Positions 22,503-33,905 of a stretch of DNA of 64,000 bases are shown piece after piece (the stretch's first letter is position 1; every line of letters begins with the position of its first letter). The notes below the pieces were generated by a model. The model did no database searches, was not told where the DNA came from, and saw only the letters and a list, made by a program, of their open reading frames with translations. This stretch comes from Clytia hemisphaerica (lineage: Eukaryota > Cnidaria > Hydrozoa > Leptothecata > Clytiidae). Both the position numbers and the translations under genes were made by a program. Where the stretch lies: NCBI GenBank assembly GCA_902728285.1, contig CACVBU010000681.1, positions 544,342 to 608,341 on the forward strand. The letters run 5' to 3'.

Positions 22503-24835
22503 ATGATTTGGTCACCGATAATATTATATTTTGTTGGCGTGGTAACGGGGAAATGTTCGTCTAAGGTAAGGTTTATTGTTTGGTTTTAAATCAATTTATA
22601 AAAGAGGAAATGAACAAACAGATCTTTCATAGTGATATATTGATGTCAGTGTCATTTCGACTTGACGACATGACAGCGCGATAGCTGTCAACTTCGCTTC
22701 AAAAAAATGCGGGAGTGCTTCAAGTCGGAAAATCGGGAAATAAGGGGAATTTTCTCGCAAAATCCGATTTTATCGGAAATTTTTTTTCGGGAAATCGGAC
22801 AAATCGGGGAATTTTTCGTCCCAATTTTCAAAAGTCAGGAAATTTTGCCATTCCGTTTTTTTTAAATTAGATTTTTTTTTCAGGAAATTGAAAAAATTTT
22901 TGGAAATGCGGGAGATGCGGGAAAAAATCCTAAAAATGCGGGAGATTTGGCTGAATATTCTTCACACGAGAGAAAACGTTGGCATGCGGGAGTCTCCCGC
23001 CCAACGCGGGAGTATCCTGCCCAATGCGGGAGAGTTGACAGCTATGAGCCCCATAACGACCCCCCTCCTCGTTGGTTAAATTAAACGTAAAAAAAACATT
23101 AGATCAACATAAAGTCATCGTCAAAATAGGGTATTCCAGATCACCTAAAGTATCGACACACTAATACACGCTTTTTTTTCTATAAGAATACACTTTATAA
23201 GAATGTCCATGATGAAAATGGCCAAAATATTAAGAATATGGTAAGAATATCACCATCATGGAATTCAACAAATGAACCTAAGAATGCCATTTTTTTAGCA
23301 TTTTCACCTGTAAATTGGCAATAATACCCCAGTGACGCTCAATATTTTGCGTGTATTACATGTTAAATCTAAGTTAAATTTTGATCTTAACCTAAGAATA
23401 CTGTAAGAATATTTCAGGACGATTTTCGCCAAAAAGTTAAGAATATCCATAATGAAAAGAAAAAACACCATTCTTATAAAAAATCGTGCACACACCAGAC
23501 ATCTTTTTTTGAAAAATTGACTTTTCGTTTTGCTTTCCCCCTAGATTCCTGAAAACAATCATGGTGTTGGGTCAGTCACTATTATTGATGAAGGTTTGTA
23601 AATCTATTTTATTATGAGGACTGGCTACTGCTTCACAGAGGATACCTTCATGTCCTGTATAGAGTGGTCCAAGAATCGTCTCGTTAGAATTGTCTTATGG
23701 TTTACATACTGCTTACTTACTTACTTCTTTGGGTTTAAGTGCATTAATCCGACCTGAACCATTAGGGGACACGGCCAGTGCACTTTCTCCTCATCCAAGG
23801 TGTATTTTAGCATAGATAATACCTACCTTATCGCCCTAAACTTAGTCGGCCCTAAGTGACTAAATTTTGGCTTGGTGACTAAAATTAGGACTGACTAATA
23901 ATTAAGGCCGACTAAAATTAAGGCCGACTAAAATTAAGGCCGACTAAGTTTTGGCTGATAAGGTATAACAGCCACCGACAGGCTTTTTGATGGAATAGCC
24001 CGGGCGAAAACACATTCACTTGCTTGGCAAGTGAACCACAGCACCGAGTAGGAAATAGACACCGACCTCCTAGATCCCCATTACACTACGGCGGATATTA
24101 TTTAGAAATCATACAACGTGTTTAGAAAAATGCGGGACAAATTTATTGAAAAGCAAAATCCTCAGAACTCACTTTCTCAATGGAAAAAATAATCAATTCA
24201 AAATTTAATTAAAATGTGTTTTTGAAAATTAAACATTAAATATTATTAGGTTATAAAAGAACGATCTGCTTTTCTGATCCTTCTGGACACAATGAAATTG
24301 GCTCAGTGAAAATGACCCAAAATTGAAATGTAATCTTTTATTTTCTAACTATTTAGTTGAGACGTTGACACAGAACAAAGTAAAATATTTGGTTCAAAGA
24401 ACTTCAACAGAGTGGAGTTTAGAATTCAAATTTCAAATTAATGAAGATCATAGTGGAAGTAGTGTGTGTTCGATCATTCGCGTGGCTACAGGTAGAAATA
24501 ATGATTTTCATGATTATGGCTCTCGCATTCCTGCTATTTTATACAACTCCGGCTGGAAACAAGTGGTTTCTTACTGGGATTTAAATGGTGACTCGGTTGG
24601 TGTCTTTCATAGACAGGATGTCAAACTGGGAGTTAACTATCATGTCAAATACCAACAACAATACATAAATAGTGGTGTTTACAAAGCTTCACTCGAAATC
24701 GATGGAGTGGAAGTCGAACGCATGTTAAATACTCAAGCCGAACAATTTTACGATGTGAAATTTTACATTGCGGACCCATGGTATCCCGTCTGCGTTGGTT
24801 CGGTAAGCGATGTCAAATTCACCAACTTTTTGTAA
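22503..24835 (+). CDS. secreted LamG-like (jelly-roll) protein, paralogue A
   Basis: Three exons, 22503-22565, 23545-23593 and 24357-24835, give 196 residues. Exon 1 is a signal peptide (MIWSPIILYFVGVVTG, then KCSSK) ending in donor GTAAGG. Exon 2 encodes IPENNHGVGSVTIIDE and leaves in phase 1. Exon 3 encodes a beta-sandwich-like domain (WSLEFKFQI, GSRIPAILYNSGWK, VFHRQDVKLGVNYHVKYQ, YKASLEIDGVEVE) and ends VSDVKFTNFL. The fold call rests on the alternating-strand pattern typical of LamG/concanavalin-like domains, so the function is unknown. Exon order and phases are the same in paralogue B. Intron 1 contains a MITE absent from B. Confidence 0.8.
23165..23491. mobile_element. TATAAGAAT-family MITE in intron 1 of paralogue A
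   Basis: The left end is TACACGCTTTTTTTTCTATA then AGAATACACTTTATAAGAAT. The right end is CCATTCTTATAAAAAATCGTG. The inside holds repeated TTAAGAATAT words. Relatives: 16193-16607, 30044-30144, 35640-35763, 53556-53704, 54878-55031. Confidence 0.65.
23824..23965. mobile_element. TA-flanked MITE, CCTTATCGGCC family
   Basis: TA then CCTTATCGCCCTAAACTTAG on the left; CTAAGTTTTGGCTGATAAGG then TA on the right. Three AAATTAAGGCCGACT units lie inside. It sits in intron 2 of paralogue A. Confidence 0.6.
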
Positions 24836-24940
24836 CTTTTTGTAACTTTCTATAACTTTTTGTAACTTTTTGTAACTTATTTTAATTATTTTGCAAATTT
24901 CCAGCACTTTTCTTCTATTTTTTTTATATCAAACTAAAAG

Positions 24941-25722
24941 CTGGTTCGGTTAAAGATGTCAAGTTCACCAGCCTTTTGTAATTTTCTATTATCATTTTGC
25001 AAATTTTCAGCATTTTTCCTCTTGTATTCTTATATCAAAGCTAAAAGTTTGTTATGAGATTATCATTTTAATGGTGGAAGGTGGGTAAACAATAATGTCA
25101 TCACTGCGGACAAGGCTTGAACATGAGAAATCGGTTAAAATCAGTCAGGTTGTTAATCCAGTGTCTATAATAATTCAAGCACTTTTTCTCTTCTTAAATC
25201 AAAGCTAGAAGCTGGTTCGGTTAAAGATGTCAAGTTCACCAACCTTTTGTAATTTTTTATTATCATTTTGCAAATTTTCAGCACTTTTCCTCTTGTATTC
25301 TTATATCAAAGCTAAAAGTTTGTTATGAGATTATCATTTTAATGGTGGAAGGAGGGTAAACAATAATGTCATCACTGCAGACAAGGCTGGAACATGAGAA
25401 ATCGGTAAAAATCAGTCAGGTTGTTAATCCAGTGTCTATAATAATTCAAGCACTTTTTCTTTTGTATTCTTAAATCAAAGCTAGAAGTTGGTTCGGTTAA
25501 AGATGTCAAGTTCACCAACCTTTTGTAATTTTTTATTATCATTTTTGCAAATTTTCAGCACTTTTCCTCTTGTATTCTTATATCAAAGCTAAAAGTTTGT
25601 TATGAGATTATCATTTTAATGGTGGAAGGAGGGTAAACAATAATGTTATCACTGCGGACAAGGCTTGAACATGAGAAATCGGTAAAAATCAGTCAGGTTG
25701 TTAATCCAGTGTCTATAATAAT
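24941..25722 (+). repeat. three tandem 271-276-bp units containing the gene's 3' end
   Basis: Units start at 24941, 25212 and 25488. Each opens with GGTTCGGTTAAAGATGTCAA and then GTTCACCAACCTTTTGTAA, a diverged copy of the last 40 coding bases and stop codon of paralogue A (reading GSVKDVKFTNLL). About 230 bp of non-coding DNA ending TCTATAATAATTC follows. Units 2 and 3 are very alike. Confidence 0.85.
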
Positions 25723-25743
25723 TCCATCATGCGAATAGCGCTT

Positions 25744-25841
25744 CCCAGCTGGCCCACAACGTTGTTTCAACGTTCATCTAATGATCACAACGTCCATATA
25801 ACGTTAGATGAACGTTGAAACAACGTTGTGTGCCAGCTGGG
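25744..25841. mobile_element. 98-bp AACGTT-rich palindromic MITE, copy 1
   Basis: The ends are CCCAGCTGGCCCACAACGTTG and its near complement CAACGTTGTGTGCCAGCTGGG. The whole element is an imperfect palindrome with AACGTT at regular spacing. Other copies: 25934-26031, 27399-27496, 52878-52975, partial 16337-16419 and about 39487-39530. Confidence 0.8.
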
Positions 25842-25933
25842 TTTTATGTAATCTATGTCTTCTCAAAGCCGCGAGGAGCCGGTTTTAAAATTTGGACCCT
25901 TGCAATTCGACGGTGGTTACAAGCCCATACGTA

Positions 25934-26031
25934 CCAATCTGGCACACAACGTTGTTTCAACGTTCATCTAACGTTATATGGACGTTGTGAACGTTAAACA
26001 AACGTTGAAACAACGTTGTGTACCAGCTGGG
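25934..26031. mobile_element. 98-bp AACGTT-rich palindromic MITE, copy 2
   Basis: Same ends (CAATCTGGCACACAACGTTG and CAACGTTGTGTACCAGCTGG). It lies only 92 bp from copy 1, and its centre differs from copy 1 by internal rearrangement. Confidence 0.8.
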
Positions 26032-26888
26032 TAATTATTCAAACTAGGAAAAGGGAATACTGTAAAGTGTCTAAAAATTGTGGAAAAATATCGATTTTAA
26101 CGGTTCAACAATGAATTTGAGAACAGAATTTAAAAAAAATTCTGTCTATGCGATAATACTTAAAATTCCCGATTCATTTTCCTTTTAGCCCAACAGGAGC
26201 TTTTGTCGCCTCGTGATGAAAGAGTTTGCGACATGACTATTGTTCACAGTGTCAAATATTCTTCTAGTTGTTCAATATTTTAAACATTTAGAAAAAGATA
26301 ACTATACCATACGTCAGCCCCCTGCTAGGGTTGCACCCATATTTATAAAGCCCAAAGGGCTAGATGGCGTGCTATAAGCTTTTCCTAGCAAGAAAAATTG
26401 AACATCGGAAATAATAATGCTGCTTTTGTTTTCGAAAACCCGGGAAGCTTCTGATTGGTCAAGCATTGAAATACTATTGTGATGTCACGTGACCTAGGTA
26501 GGATTTTCTACCTAACTACGGAACACGTTTCAGCAAAAGTACGACATCTATAGCCCCTCGGGCTTTATAAATCTATAGTTGCACCCTCCAATAGGCCCCA
26601 AAAAGGTGGGGGCTAGCGATGATTGGAATATTCGGGGAACCTTCTGATAAGTACTTTGGGAGCTGAAATCTCATCACTTAACGTGGGGGCCAACCTCGTG
26701 CTCGTGTATCCCAGGCTTTATTTATACTACTGATGGACGCCAGAGAATATCTAGCGCCATATAGTTAAAGCATAAAAAAGCTGATAATGCGCAGGGGACG
26801 AGGTTGCGTGGGGGCTTAATACTTCATCTTAATGGTTGGCTTCACTTACTCAAATTAAAGCTCATGAAGATGAAAATTTTATCCGCCG
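26032..26888. other. intergenic, one possible orphan exon
   Basis: 26189-26283 reads as a possible terminal exon (see findings). The rest shows no gene; 26320-26580 contains GGGCTTTATAAAT words in both orientations, probably a decayed repeat. Confidence 0.3.
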
Positions 26889-27345
26889 TCAACACCGCCT
26901 TCTCACAGACCCACTGGGAATGCTACCCACTGGAAAAATTGGCCAGAAATCGTCTCCGATGGAAAATCATCCTCCAATTTTTGTCTCCATTGAAAATAAT
27001 CAAATAAACCAATCCTCACTGCAAAATATTGTGATATCTTTTCCGTCTCCGCTGAATTTTCTGACTTGAAAACAAAAGAATTTAAATCCCCGGCCATAAA
27101 AAATATGGTAATATATTAACCCCCATTGAGTTTCAGTTTGTTAATTTTACCCCCACTGGCTGAGAACTTTAAAATTTTAGTCCTAATGTCAGAATAACTT
27201 TTAATCCATCACTAAATGAAATTTGATAGAAAAATTCGCACTCTAAAGCCGTTTTGAGAAACGGGAACAATAAAATTTCTACCCTCATTGAGATATTGAT
27301 AGCAACAAAAATTTCCACCAGGATTGGAGACAAAGACAATCGAGT
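26889..27345. mobile_element. MITE-like, CTCACAGACCC family
   Basis: It begins CACCGCCTTCTCACAGACCC and runs through CCCACTGG/CCCATTGAG phrases in both orientations. No clean right end is visible, so it may be two merged copies. Confidence 0.45.
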
Positions 27346-27398
27346 TACGGGTCCAAATTAATAATAATCAGAAACTTTTGTTTCAGTAATGTGAAGAA

Positions 27399-27496
27399 CC
27401 CAGCTGACACACAACGTTGTTTCAACGTTCATCTAATGTTCACAACGTCCATATAACGTTAGATGAACGTTGTAACAACATTGTGTGCCAGCTAGG
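27399..27496. mobile_element. 98-bp AACGTT-rich palindromic MITE, copy 3
   Basis: Left CCCAGCTGACACACAACGTTG, right CAACATTGTGTGCCAGCTAGG; 98 bp, as in copies 1, 2 and 4. Confidence 0.8.
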
Positions 27497-28208
27497 AAAT
27501 ATCATTTCAGTGAGCGGAGTCCCCATGCTTTCATATTTCTTTGTTATTTTTCAGTATCTTTCAGTTCTCCATGTGAAAGGACTTAAACTTTATTGATCAG
27601 GTTAGTCTTAAAAGTCGATGAATAAGGTAGATTCCTCTGGGGAGGGAAGGGGCGTACTTAGGCAAACCGGGTGTCGGGAATGTGCGAGCCATAAGTGTCC
27701 CTTTTTCACAACCTCAGAGTTTCTATAAGGGTCCAAAACTCACGAAATTCCTCTCTCAAAGGGTCGTGAATTTCCAAAATTTGGATAAAGATCGAGTGAA
27801 TATCGTCTCAGTATATTTTGCAGCAGTCAATCAAAAAAGCAGGCTGTAACCTTTGATAGAATTTGGGTAATATGCGGTTTTGTGCCTTGTTTTGGAAATC
27901 TTGTCAAAATAGCCTGGAAATCTGGCGATAAAAATTCATTTGCTGAATCCGATCTATTTTATCTCCAAGAAAGCAATTACAGGCTGTCACGACAACCCGG
28001 TGTAACTTTCTTTACAATTTACATGACGTTAAAGTTATTGAGAATTGTTTTTTGTAAAAGTTATTCATTAAAGATGTCTCTATGACAATTAATATGACAC
28101 AGAGAGAAACTTTGATAAACATTTGCAAATTTTGTGAAACGCACACAAGAACTTTCTTTCTATAGACGTGTTAAAGTCTATTCACGATAAATGTGCACTC
28201 TTTTTTCT

Positions 28209-28544
28209 TCCCGGGGGGGTACTAGGATTGCGAGCTGACGGGGGGTGCCGCCCGACTTTCGAACTTTGGACCCTTACCGGGACTAAAAAGGAGAAAACAA
28301 AGGAAAATTTTGGGAATTTTACGACCCTTAGCGGGACTAATTTGACCAATTTTGACCAAATTTCGATCTTTCAGGGGGTAAAAAGTTGAAATTTTCCTTT
28401 TTTTCCGACCCTTACTGGGACTGAAATTTGATTTTCTGATTTTTCCGACCCTTAGCGGGACTTTGGAAGTCCAAAAAAGGTACCCTTAAGGGCGGCACAT
28501 ACCGTACCCTCCATTTGCCTAAGTACCCCCCCCCCCCCCCCGGG
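28209..28544. mobile_element. CCCGGGGGGGTACT-ended MITE
   Basis: The inverted ends CCCGGGGGGGTACTAGG and CCTAAGTACCCCCC (long C run, then GGG) enclose repeated CGACCCTTANCGGGACT phrases. No coding capacity. Confidence 0.65.
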
Positions 28545-28689
28545 TTTTTCTTTTACCTATAACTTTTGAAGGAATTTTTCAATCTTTATAAATTTGGTAT
28601 CATATTGGAAAGATATTAGTGAGTGGAACAATTTGAAATAAAAAAAAACTTTAAAAAAATTCTAAAAATGAAGATGAAAATGAAGAAGA

Positions 28690-29035
28690 AAAAATGAAGA
28701 TCCTGTAGAAAAGTGCTATAACTTTCATTTTCACTGGAAAATTCTTCGATCTTAGGAGGTCATCACTGTGAAGAAGTTTCATAAAAATATTTAGTCAATA
28801 TAAAGTTATGATACAAAGTTAATAAGTGATTGGCCCCAAAATAGCAGCAAAAAACTGCAGAAAACAGCGTTTTTAGACGTCAATCAACTTTGTTTGATAT
28901 CTTTTGACTGAATGATTATTTTTGAGAATTTTTTTCACAGTGATGACGTTCAATGATCAAGGATTCACTTCAGTGAAAATGATAGCTATAGCACTTTTCT
29001 ACAAGATCTTCGATACTTTTTTTCGGGACACCCTG
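28690..29035. repeat. imperfect inverted repeat, arms about 90 bp
   Basis: The left arm near 28690-28780 (TGTAGAAAAGTGCTATAACT) matches the complement of 28925-29015 (AGCTATAGCACTTTTCTACA). Beyond the right arm is CGGGACACCCTGTA, an end sequence like that of the TA-flanked element at 49383-49718. Confidence 0.55.
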
Positions 29036-29040
29036 TATTT

Positions 29041-29889
29041 TACATTCAATGACTTTTGGGAATTCTCTATGATCACGTCTAAATGTTTAAAGACAAAGTT
29101 TATCATTGTATCACTTTATCACGTTATGAGAAGGGGTGTGTAGGTGGTACTAGGTGTTATCTGCAATCACAGCCAAAATATATTGTCACTTTTTAACGTT
29201 TTAAAGCTCGGGCGAGAATTGCAATTTGGTAGTCTAGCAAGCTAGACGACTAATTCAGATATAGTAGAAATAAAACAAAAAGGAAGGAACAAATTTTAGT
29301 TTTATGCAAACTAATATTATCCCGTAACCATTATCGTATTATCATATAACGCCTATACTACTGTATTACACGCATTATAAACGACTCCAGTCTACAATTT
29401 GGTGGAACACTTCTAAGCTTTTAGACCCCGAGATCCTAAGTCTTTTAAGTCGATTTTTTTTCTTTATTTTTCGAATACTTTTGAAATTTTTTCGATCTGA
29501 TAATCTCCAATTCGAATTCTATCAAAAGTAGTTAAAACAATTTTTACCGCTGCAAATTATAATGAGATAGATCTAAATCATAGTCAATATAACAAACCTC
29601 GGTCTGGAAAACTTTTGTTTCTTTCTTTTGTTAACAGTTAAAAGAAAATTTGACAATAAAGACCTTAGGGTATCAGGATCTAAAAGCTCAAAAATGTTCC
29701 AACAAGGCTGAGAATATAGCCTGGAACCCACTTAACCCCTCCCGAAAATCTAATGCAACAAAATGGAAGTACTGAAACTGCAATTCTCGTCCGATCTTTA
29801 AATTCTGAAAAACGTTAAAATACCCAAAATGCCAATGTAATTCGGCGCCGATTGTAGACCAGAGTTTTTTATTATGACTGTGTTTAAAA
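29041..29889. other. intergenic, no gene seen
   Basis: AT-rich. No exon with acceptable splice sites and frame was found on either strand. Confidence 0.35.
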
Positions 29890-30144
29890 AGTTTTGTTTT
29901 TAAATAAGAGTGATATCGTTTGCTTACTCATCAATTTTAATTTACAAGCTTTTTGATATTGAATCGGCACGGATGTTGAGCAATAGGGATGGGTCGGAAA
30001 GAGAAAAAGAAAAACATTTTTTGATTATATCAGCATAATACACGCTTTTTTTATAAGAATACACTTTATAAGAATGTCCATGATGAAAATGGTAAAAAAA
30101 TTAATAATATGCTAAGAATATCACCATCATGGAATTTTGCTAAG
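29890..30144. mobile_element. two abutting partial MITEs
   Basis: 29890-30042 is the complement of a TTAAAGGTTTT-ended element (full copies 36808-37042 and 39657-39872). At 30044 it is cut by the left end of a TATAAGAAT-family element (ACACGCTTTTTTTATAAGAAT). Confidence 0.5.
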
Positions 30145-30194
30145 TATGTGTATGAAACGGGAACACTTATGTAAAAATAAAAATATATTCCTTA

Positions 30195-30450
30195 GAAACA
30201 AAAACTATAGTAACCGAACCAAGTAAATGATCTAGATTCATTTCGACAATTGTAAATTCAAAAAGAATAAATTCAAAATTGTATCTTTAACTGAGCTTTA
30301 TAGTAAACATGATACATGTCTAGAAAATTAAACTTTTTTGATGAATTTTCATCAAAAGAGTGCTTGCTCGATGAAAGGGAATAAATGATATATCAGAAAT
30401 CAAAGTTTGGATTTGCGATCTATTTGTTTCAGATGTTTTGATATATATTT
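30195..30450. repeat. upstream part of the segmental duplication (copy 2)
   Basis: Counterpart of 20353-20655; see that entry. 30451-30931 between it and the next MITE holds nothing recognisable. Confidence 0.6.
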
Positions 30451-30931
30451 AGCAAGTAAAAAATTAGAATTTTAGGCGAAAATAAAAAAATGTAGTGTTT
30501 CCGGAAATCGGCCGGGTGAAAAATAATAATTTTCTGACCCGGCCGCAGACTATGGGTTCATCTATATGGTTCATCATAAAAAAAAATCAAGTTGACTGTT
30601 CAAGCTATCAAATATCGTTTGGTCAGATATTCCCGCTTGTAAATCAGGTTTTGTTCGTTAGTAGTTGATACATTAGTATTTAGGGCTTACTTCATACTGT
30701 TTGTACATAAAAGCTACCCTTTAAAGTTCTATTTCAACAATCTTAAGTTATCAAAAAAAGCAACAACAAAAAAATTTTATGCATGAAAGCTCTTCTCCCT
30801 CATCCGCATTCCGGAAACACTACATTTTTTTATTATCGCCTTAACAAAAGAATTTTTAGAAATTTCAAATTGTGATACTTCAACTTTGAAAAAAAGAGTT
30901 CAGACGTGGAAAAGATCTCAGATTATCTGAT

Positions 30932-31241
30932 TGTACACCCCTTTCTCACAGACCCTGTAGAAATTCTGTTTTAAACCAGTGGGGATAAAAATAACAGACC
31001 AAAACTCGATGAGCATTGATATTCCCATGTTTTTTATTATGGCTGAAGATTTGGATTTCATTGTTTTCGAGCTAGAAAATTCAGTGAAAATTGAAAAAGT
31101 AGCAAAATATTTAGCAGTGAGGATTTTCTTTTCAACGGGGATAAAAATGAGAGTATAATTTTCCACCGGGGTCGATATTTTAGCTAATTTTTCAAGTGGG
31201 AAGGGGTACCAGAGGGTCTGTAAGAAAGGGGTGTGATTGTT
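30932..31241. mobile_element. complete MITE, CTCACAGACCC family
   Basis: The ends are TACACCCCTTTCTCACAGACCC and GGGTCTGTAAGAAAGGGGTGTG in inverted order, with CAGTGGGGAT phrases inside. It ends about 100 bp upstream of the start codon of paralogue B, so it may have changed that promoter. Confidence 0.75.
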
Positions 31242-31338
31242 CCTCAAAAAATCAAACTTAGTCACTAATCGTTTATCTTATATAAAATTTTTTGAAGAAT
31301 TTTAAAATAATATGAAATAAAAGCAAAGTGAATCTGAT

Positions 31339-33901
31339 ATGATTTGGTCATTGATAATATGTTTTGTTGGTGTTGTAACGGGGAAATGTTCGTCTAAGGT
31401 AAGGTTCGCTGTTTGGTTCTAGAACAGTAGCGTGGTGATAGGGGGAGGCAGCTGGACCCTACAGCGGCCGATTTTTTTAATTTTTTTTTGGGGGGAGCGT
31501 CGAAAGACATGAGTCACCTATGATTACTAATGTCGGCGCCTCCGATATTTTATACAATAGTTTTCAGCCAAAAAATTGATTTACAAAAATATTTTACTTT
31601 TATAAGGGGGGGGGGGCCAAAAATCCCAAGAACCTCTCCAGATTTATTCAACCCACCACGCTACTTTTCTAGAAATCAATTTAAAAGAGGGAATCAATGA
31701 ACCAATTTTTTTAATGATATATTGATCTTAGTGTCAAAGTCGCATTTCGACTTGACGTTTAACGCTATTTTATTATGCATAAGAAGGTCGGTTCCCTCTA
31801 AATAATTAATGTTTCTGTATCTACGGTAGAGCTTTTCTCAACAGTCCGCTGACAGGATTCTCATGAGTATTTCATGAATTCATATTCATACTAGGGAACA
31901 TCTGTTCCAAATTTGGTACAAAAAGTATTGCTTCAAGATTAAAATTTATTGAAACAGCACCCTCCTAATAGTCTGACAATCCAAAATAAGGAAAAATTGA
32001 GTAATCAGATGATTTGAGATGTTTCGCTAGACTAGGGTCGTTTAAAATATATGTAATACAGTAATATGGGTGTTATATGATAAAACGATCATTGTTACGG
32101 AATAATATCTACAATTTATCCCTTCCGTTAATTTATGTTGAATCAATCGTCTCACATGCAAGTTTTTCCGCAATATAACCTGTGAATTATCTTCCCAATA
32201 TCGAGAGATTCTAAAAATTCTTTCATGGTTCTTCCATAGTTTTTTAGATATAAACAATTGATAACAACGCCCTGTCAGCTAAACGCAAAAACTTTAGGTC
32301 CCCTTTAGGTCGACATTAGCGAGCACCTCACTAAAAACCGGGATTTTTCATCTCGTTTCTTAGTGAGTTCCACTTAAACGATTTTCTAAAAATAGAAGCC
32401 TTTCAAGTGCTTTGACGCAAATTCGATTTTTTCGCTACTGCAGGAGCTTCGAAAGTTAAAAGTGACGTCAAAAAATTGAATGTTTAGAGCCCGAAAGCCC
32501 GGGCTCAAAACATTCGAAAAAGTGGCAAAGTGGAATAGACGTTAATTGTGTAAAAAAAAACGCGGGTGACGTCTAGTATAGGCTAGGTCGACATCAAATC
32601 GTTGTTAAAGCACGGTCCTACATTATTCCTTTCGGACGTGAAATGGTCTATTATCACACAATTCACACCAGCCATATTATTGATTTTTCGTTTTGCTTTC
32701 CTGCTAGATTCCTGAAAACAATCATGGTGTTGGATCAGTCACTATTATCGATGAAGGTTTGTAAATTTATTTTATTATAATCTACAAATAAGTCGCACTT
32801 AGACACAGATAAGAGTATACTTGCTGAAGAGATTTATCGAAAAGCAAGATCCTCAAAACACATTTCTTAATACACAAAATAATCAATTAAAAAATCAAAT
32901 TATAATTATTAGGACCGGCTCTGTGTAGATGGTACTCTGAGTATCAGAAGCTGAGTTTTCAAAGAAAATATCAACCTCTGACGACCAAGTGTAGAACTTA
33001 TATCGGCCATGTATCAATCTAATAGGTGAAGAGCAAATTACCATATTAGAGTTTCTTTCAAAATAAATCTTCTACATGATTCCCAAATGTAAATGCTAAA
33101 CAGTAAATACTAAACTATTATTTATGGTAATTTTACTTCAATGGAATCGAAGTAATAGACAAATCTTCATGTTATAGTTCTCTATCGCTGACTTTTTTTT
33201 AAAGTGTTGATGACATTTTTAAGTTGTGTTTTCAACCACACGAATAAAAATAGCAACTTCAAATTAAATCCAAGATCTTGGGTTGTTGCGATGGTTACTT
33301 TTCTCTGCCTTGATTTCGCGCTGAATAGAATCGCGATTAGTGGTCACAGGTCGGAATGTGATCTCGGCATGTGATTTTCACGGTATGAATGGCCTAAGAA
33401 TGAAATGTAATCTTTTCTAACTATTTAGTTGAGATGTTAACACAGGACAAAGTGAAATATTTGGTTCAAAGAACTTCAACAGAGTGGAGTTTAGAATTCA
33501 AATTTCAAATTAATGAAGATCATACTGATAATTTTTGGTGTTCGATCATTCACGTGACTACAGGCCAAGATAGGTTTTCTTATGGCTCGCGCATTCCTGC
33601 TATTTTTTACAACTCCGGCTGGAAACAAGTGGTTACTTACTGGAATTTAAATGGTGACTTGATTAGTGTCTTTCATAGACAGGATGTCAAACTGGGAGTT
33701 AACTATCATGTCAAATACCAACAACGATACATAAATAGTGGTGTTTACAAAGCTTCACTCGAAATCGATGGAGTGGAAGTCGAAAGCATGTTAAATACTC
33801 AAGCTAAACAATTTTACGATGTGAAATTTTACATTGCGGACCCATGGTATCCCGTATGCATTGGTTCGGTTAGCGATGTTAAATTCACCAACTTTTTGTA
33901 A
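31339..33901 (+). CDS. secreted LamG-like (jelly-roll) protein, paralogue B
   Basis: Three exons, 31339-31398, 32708-32756 and 33429-33901, with the same phases as paralogue A, give 193 residues. Exon 1 encodes signal peptide MIWSLIICFVGVVTG and then KCSSK. Exon 2 encodes the same IPENNHGVGSVTIIDE. Exon 3 encodes the same domain with scattered substitutions and a two-residue shorter loop after NEDH. Both copies are open throughout, so selection probably keeps them. A TATAAAA-like word occurs at about 31279-31285. Intron 1 carries a hAT-like insertion that A lacks. Intron 2 differs from A in length and content after position 32915. Confidence 0.8.
31425..31666. mobile_element. hAT-like MITE in intron 1 of paralogue B
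   Basis: The ends CAGTAGCGTGGTG and CACCACGCTACTT are flanked by TTCTAGAA at 31417-31424 and 31667-31674. Paralogue A continues straight from the GTTTGGTT context to AAATCAATTT at about 22580, the empty site. Confidence 0.85.
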
Positions 33902-33905
33902 CTTT

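Noticed and set aside
24250..24325. Extra exon in paralogue A reading GYKRTICFSDPSGHNEIGS after an acceptor at 24249
   Set aside because: No GT donor keeps the phase needed for exon 3, and the sequence is absent from paralogue B. At most an alternative last exon; not supportable.
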